Below are positions 42,483 through 42,534 of a stretch of 42,534 nt of DNA, piece after piece (within the stretch, counting starts at the first letter, position 1; the number at the start of each line of letters is the position of its first letter). Source of the stretch: Pedobacter sp. ASV28 (GTDB lineage Bacteria; Bacteroidota; Bacteroidia; Sphingobacteriales; Sphingobacteriaceae). Both the position numbers and the translations under genes were made by a program. The notes beneath the pieces are model-generated. The model saw only the letters and a program-made list of their open reading frames with translations. It ran no database searches and had not been told where the DNA came from. The stretch spans positions 1-42,534 of the forward strand of contig NZ_JAELTN010000043.1 in NCBI RefSeq assembly GCF_016428855.1, given 5' to 3'.

Positions 42483-42534
42483 TACCCTGGCTTCGGTAAC
42501 CTCACTTATATTTTTTTTGAGCAGTGTATTGTCA

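Overview
The window looks like chromosomal DNA of a Bacteroidota bacterium, most probably a Pedobacter-like member of the Sphingobacteriaceae. The grounds are SusC/SusD proteins, lipoproteins with Bacteroidota-type lipoboxes, T9SS C-terminal sorting domains, a TAnnTTTG-type promoter element, weak Shine-Dalgarno sequences and a GC content near 40%. The assignment is inferred from gene families, not from a marker gene.

Left end (1-3.6 kb): a decayed patch. A fragment of a YifB/ComM-type AAA+ ATPase runs off the left edge. Frameshifted remnants of a flavodoxin-fold NAD(P)H oxidoreductase and of an NmrA/QOR2-type reductase lie among intact genes for an HxlR regulator, a saccharopine-dehydrogenase-like oxidoreductase, an NTF2-like protein and a protein with two tandem XRE-type helix-turn-helix domains.

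3.7-13.5 kb: envelope genes. These are an NHL-repeat protein with a lipoprotein-signal-like insert near its C-terminus, two small membrane proteins (DUF5684-like and DUF2752), an SGNH hydrolase, a 7TM-DISM histidine kinase directly adjoining its REC-LuxR response regulator, and a 1202-residue T9SS-exported protein with 14 propeller-type repeats, DUF285 repeats and a C-terminal sorting domain.

13.5-21.7 kb: an RDD protein diverges from a run SpoIIM-like, integral membrane protein, DUF4129, DUF4350, MoxR ATPase, DUF58 and an AEC-family transporter. The first seven form a conserved MoxR-DUF58 membrane module of unknown function.

22.2-25.4 kb: phosphate genes. A Pit transporter and its DUF47 (PhoU-like) partner form an operon, next to a PhoR-like histidine kinase. 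Direct repeats of the TTAAC(A) type spaced 11 bp apart lie upstream of both units and are candidate Pho boxes. 25.4-27.6 kb: a predicted DNA-repair pair, a radical SAM/helix-hairpin-helix protein and a TIGR03915/DUF4130 protein. A perfect 19-bp inverted repeat spans the likely promoter of this pair.

27.7-41.8 kb: a T9SS-sorted protein, then a tightly packed minus-strand polysaccharide utilization locus, read as GH2, GH5, SusC, SusD, PKD lipoprotein, large GLUG-like lipoprotein and GH128. The enzyme set suggests a beta-glucan, probably with beta-1,3 linkages. No HTCS, sigma/anti-sigma or AraC regulator adjoins it. The only gene next to its promoter region is a short IS1595-type zinc-ribbon/HTH protein without a DDE domain at the right end. 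I found no tRNA, rRNA or CRISPR array.
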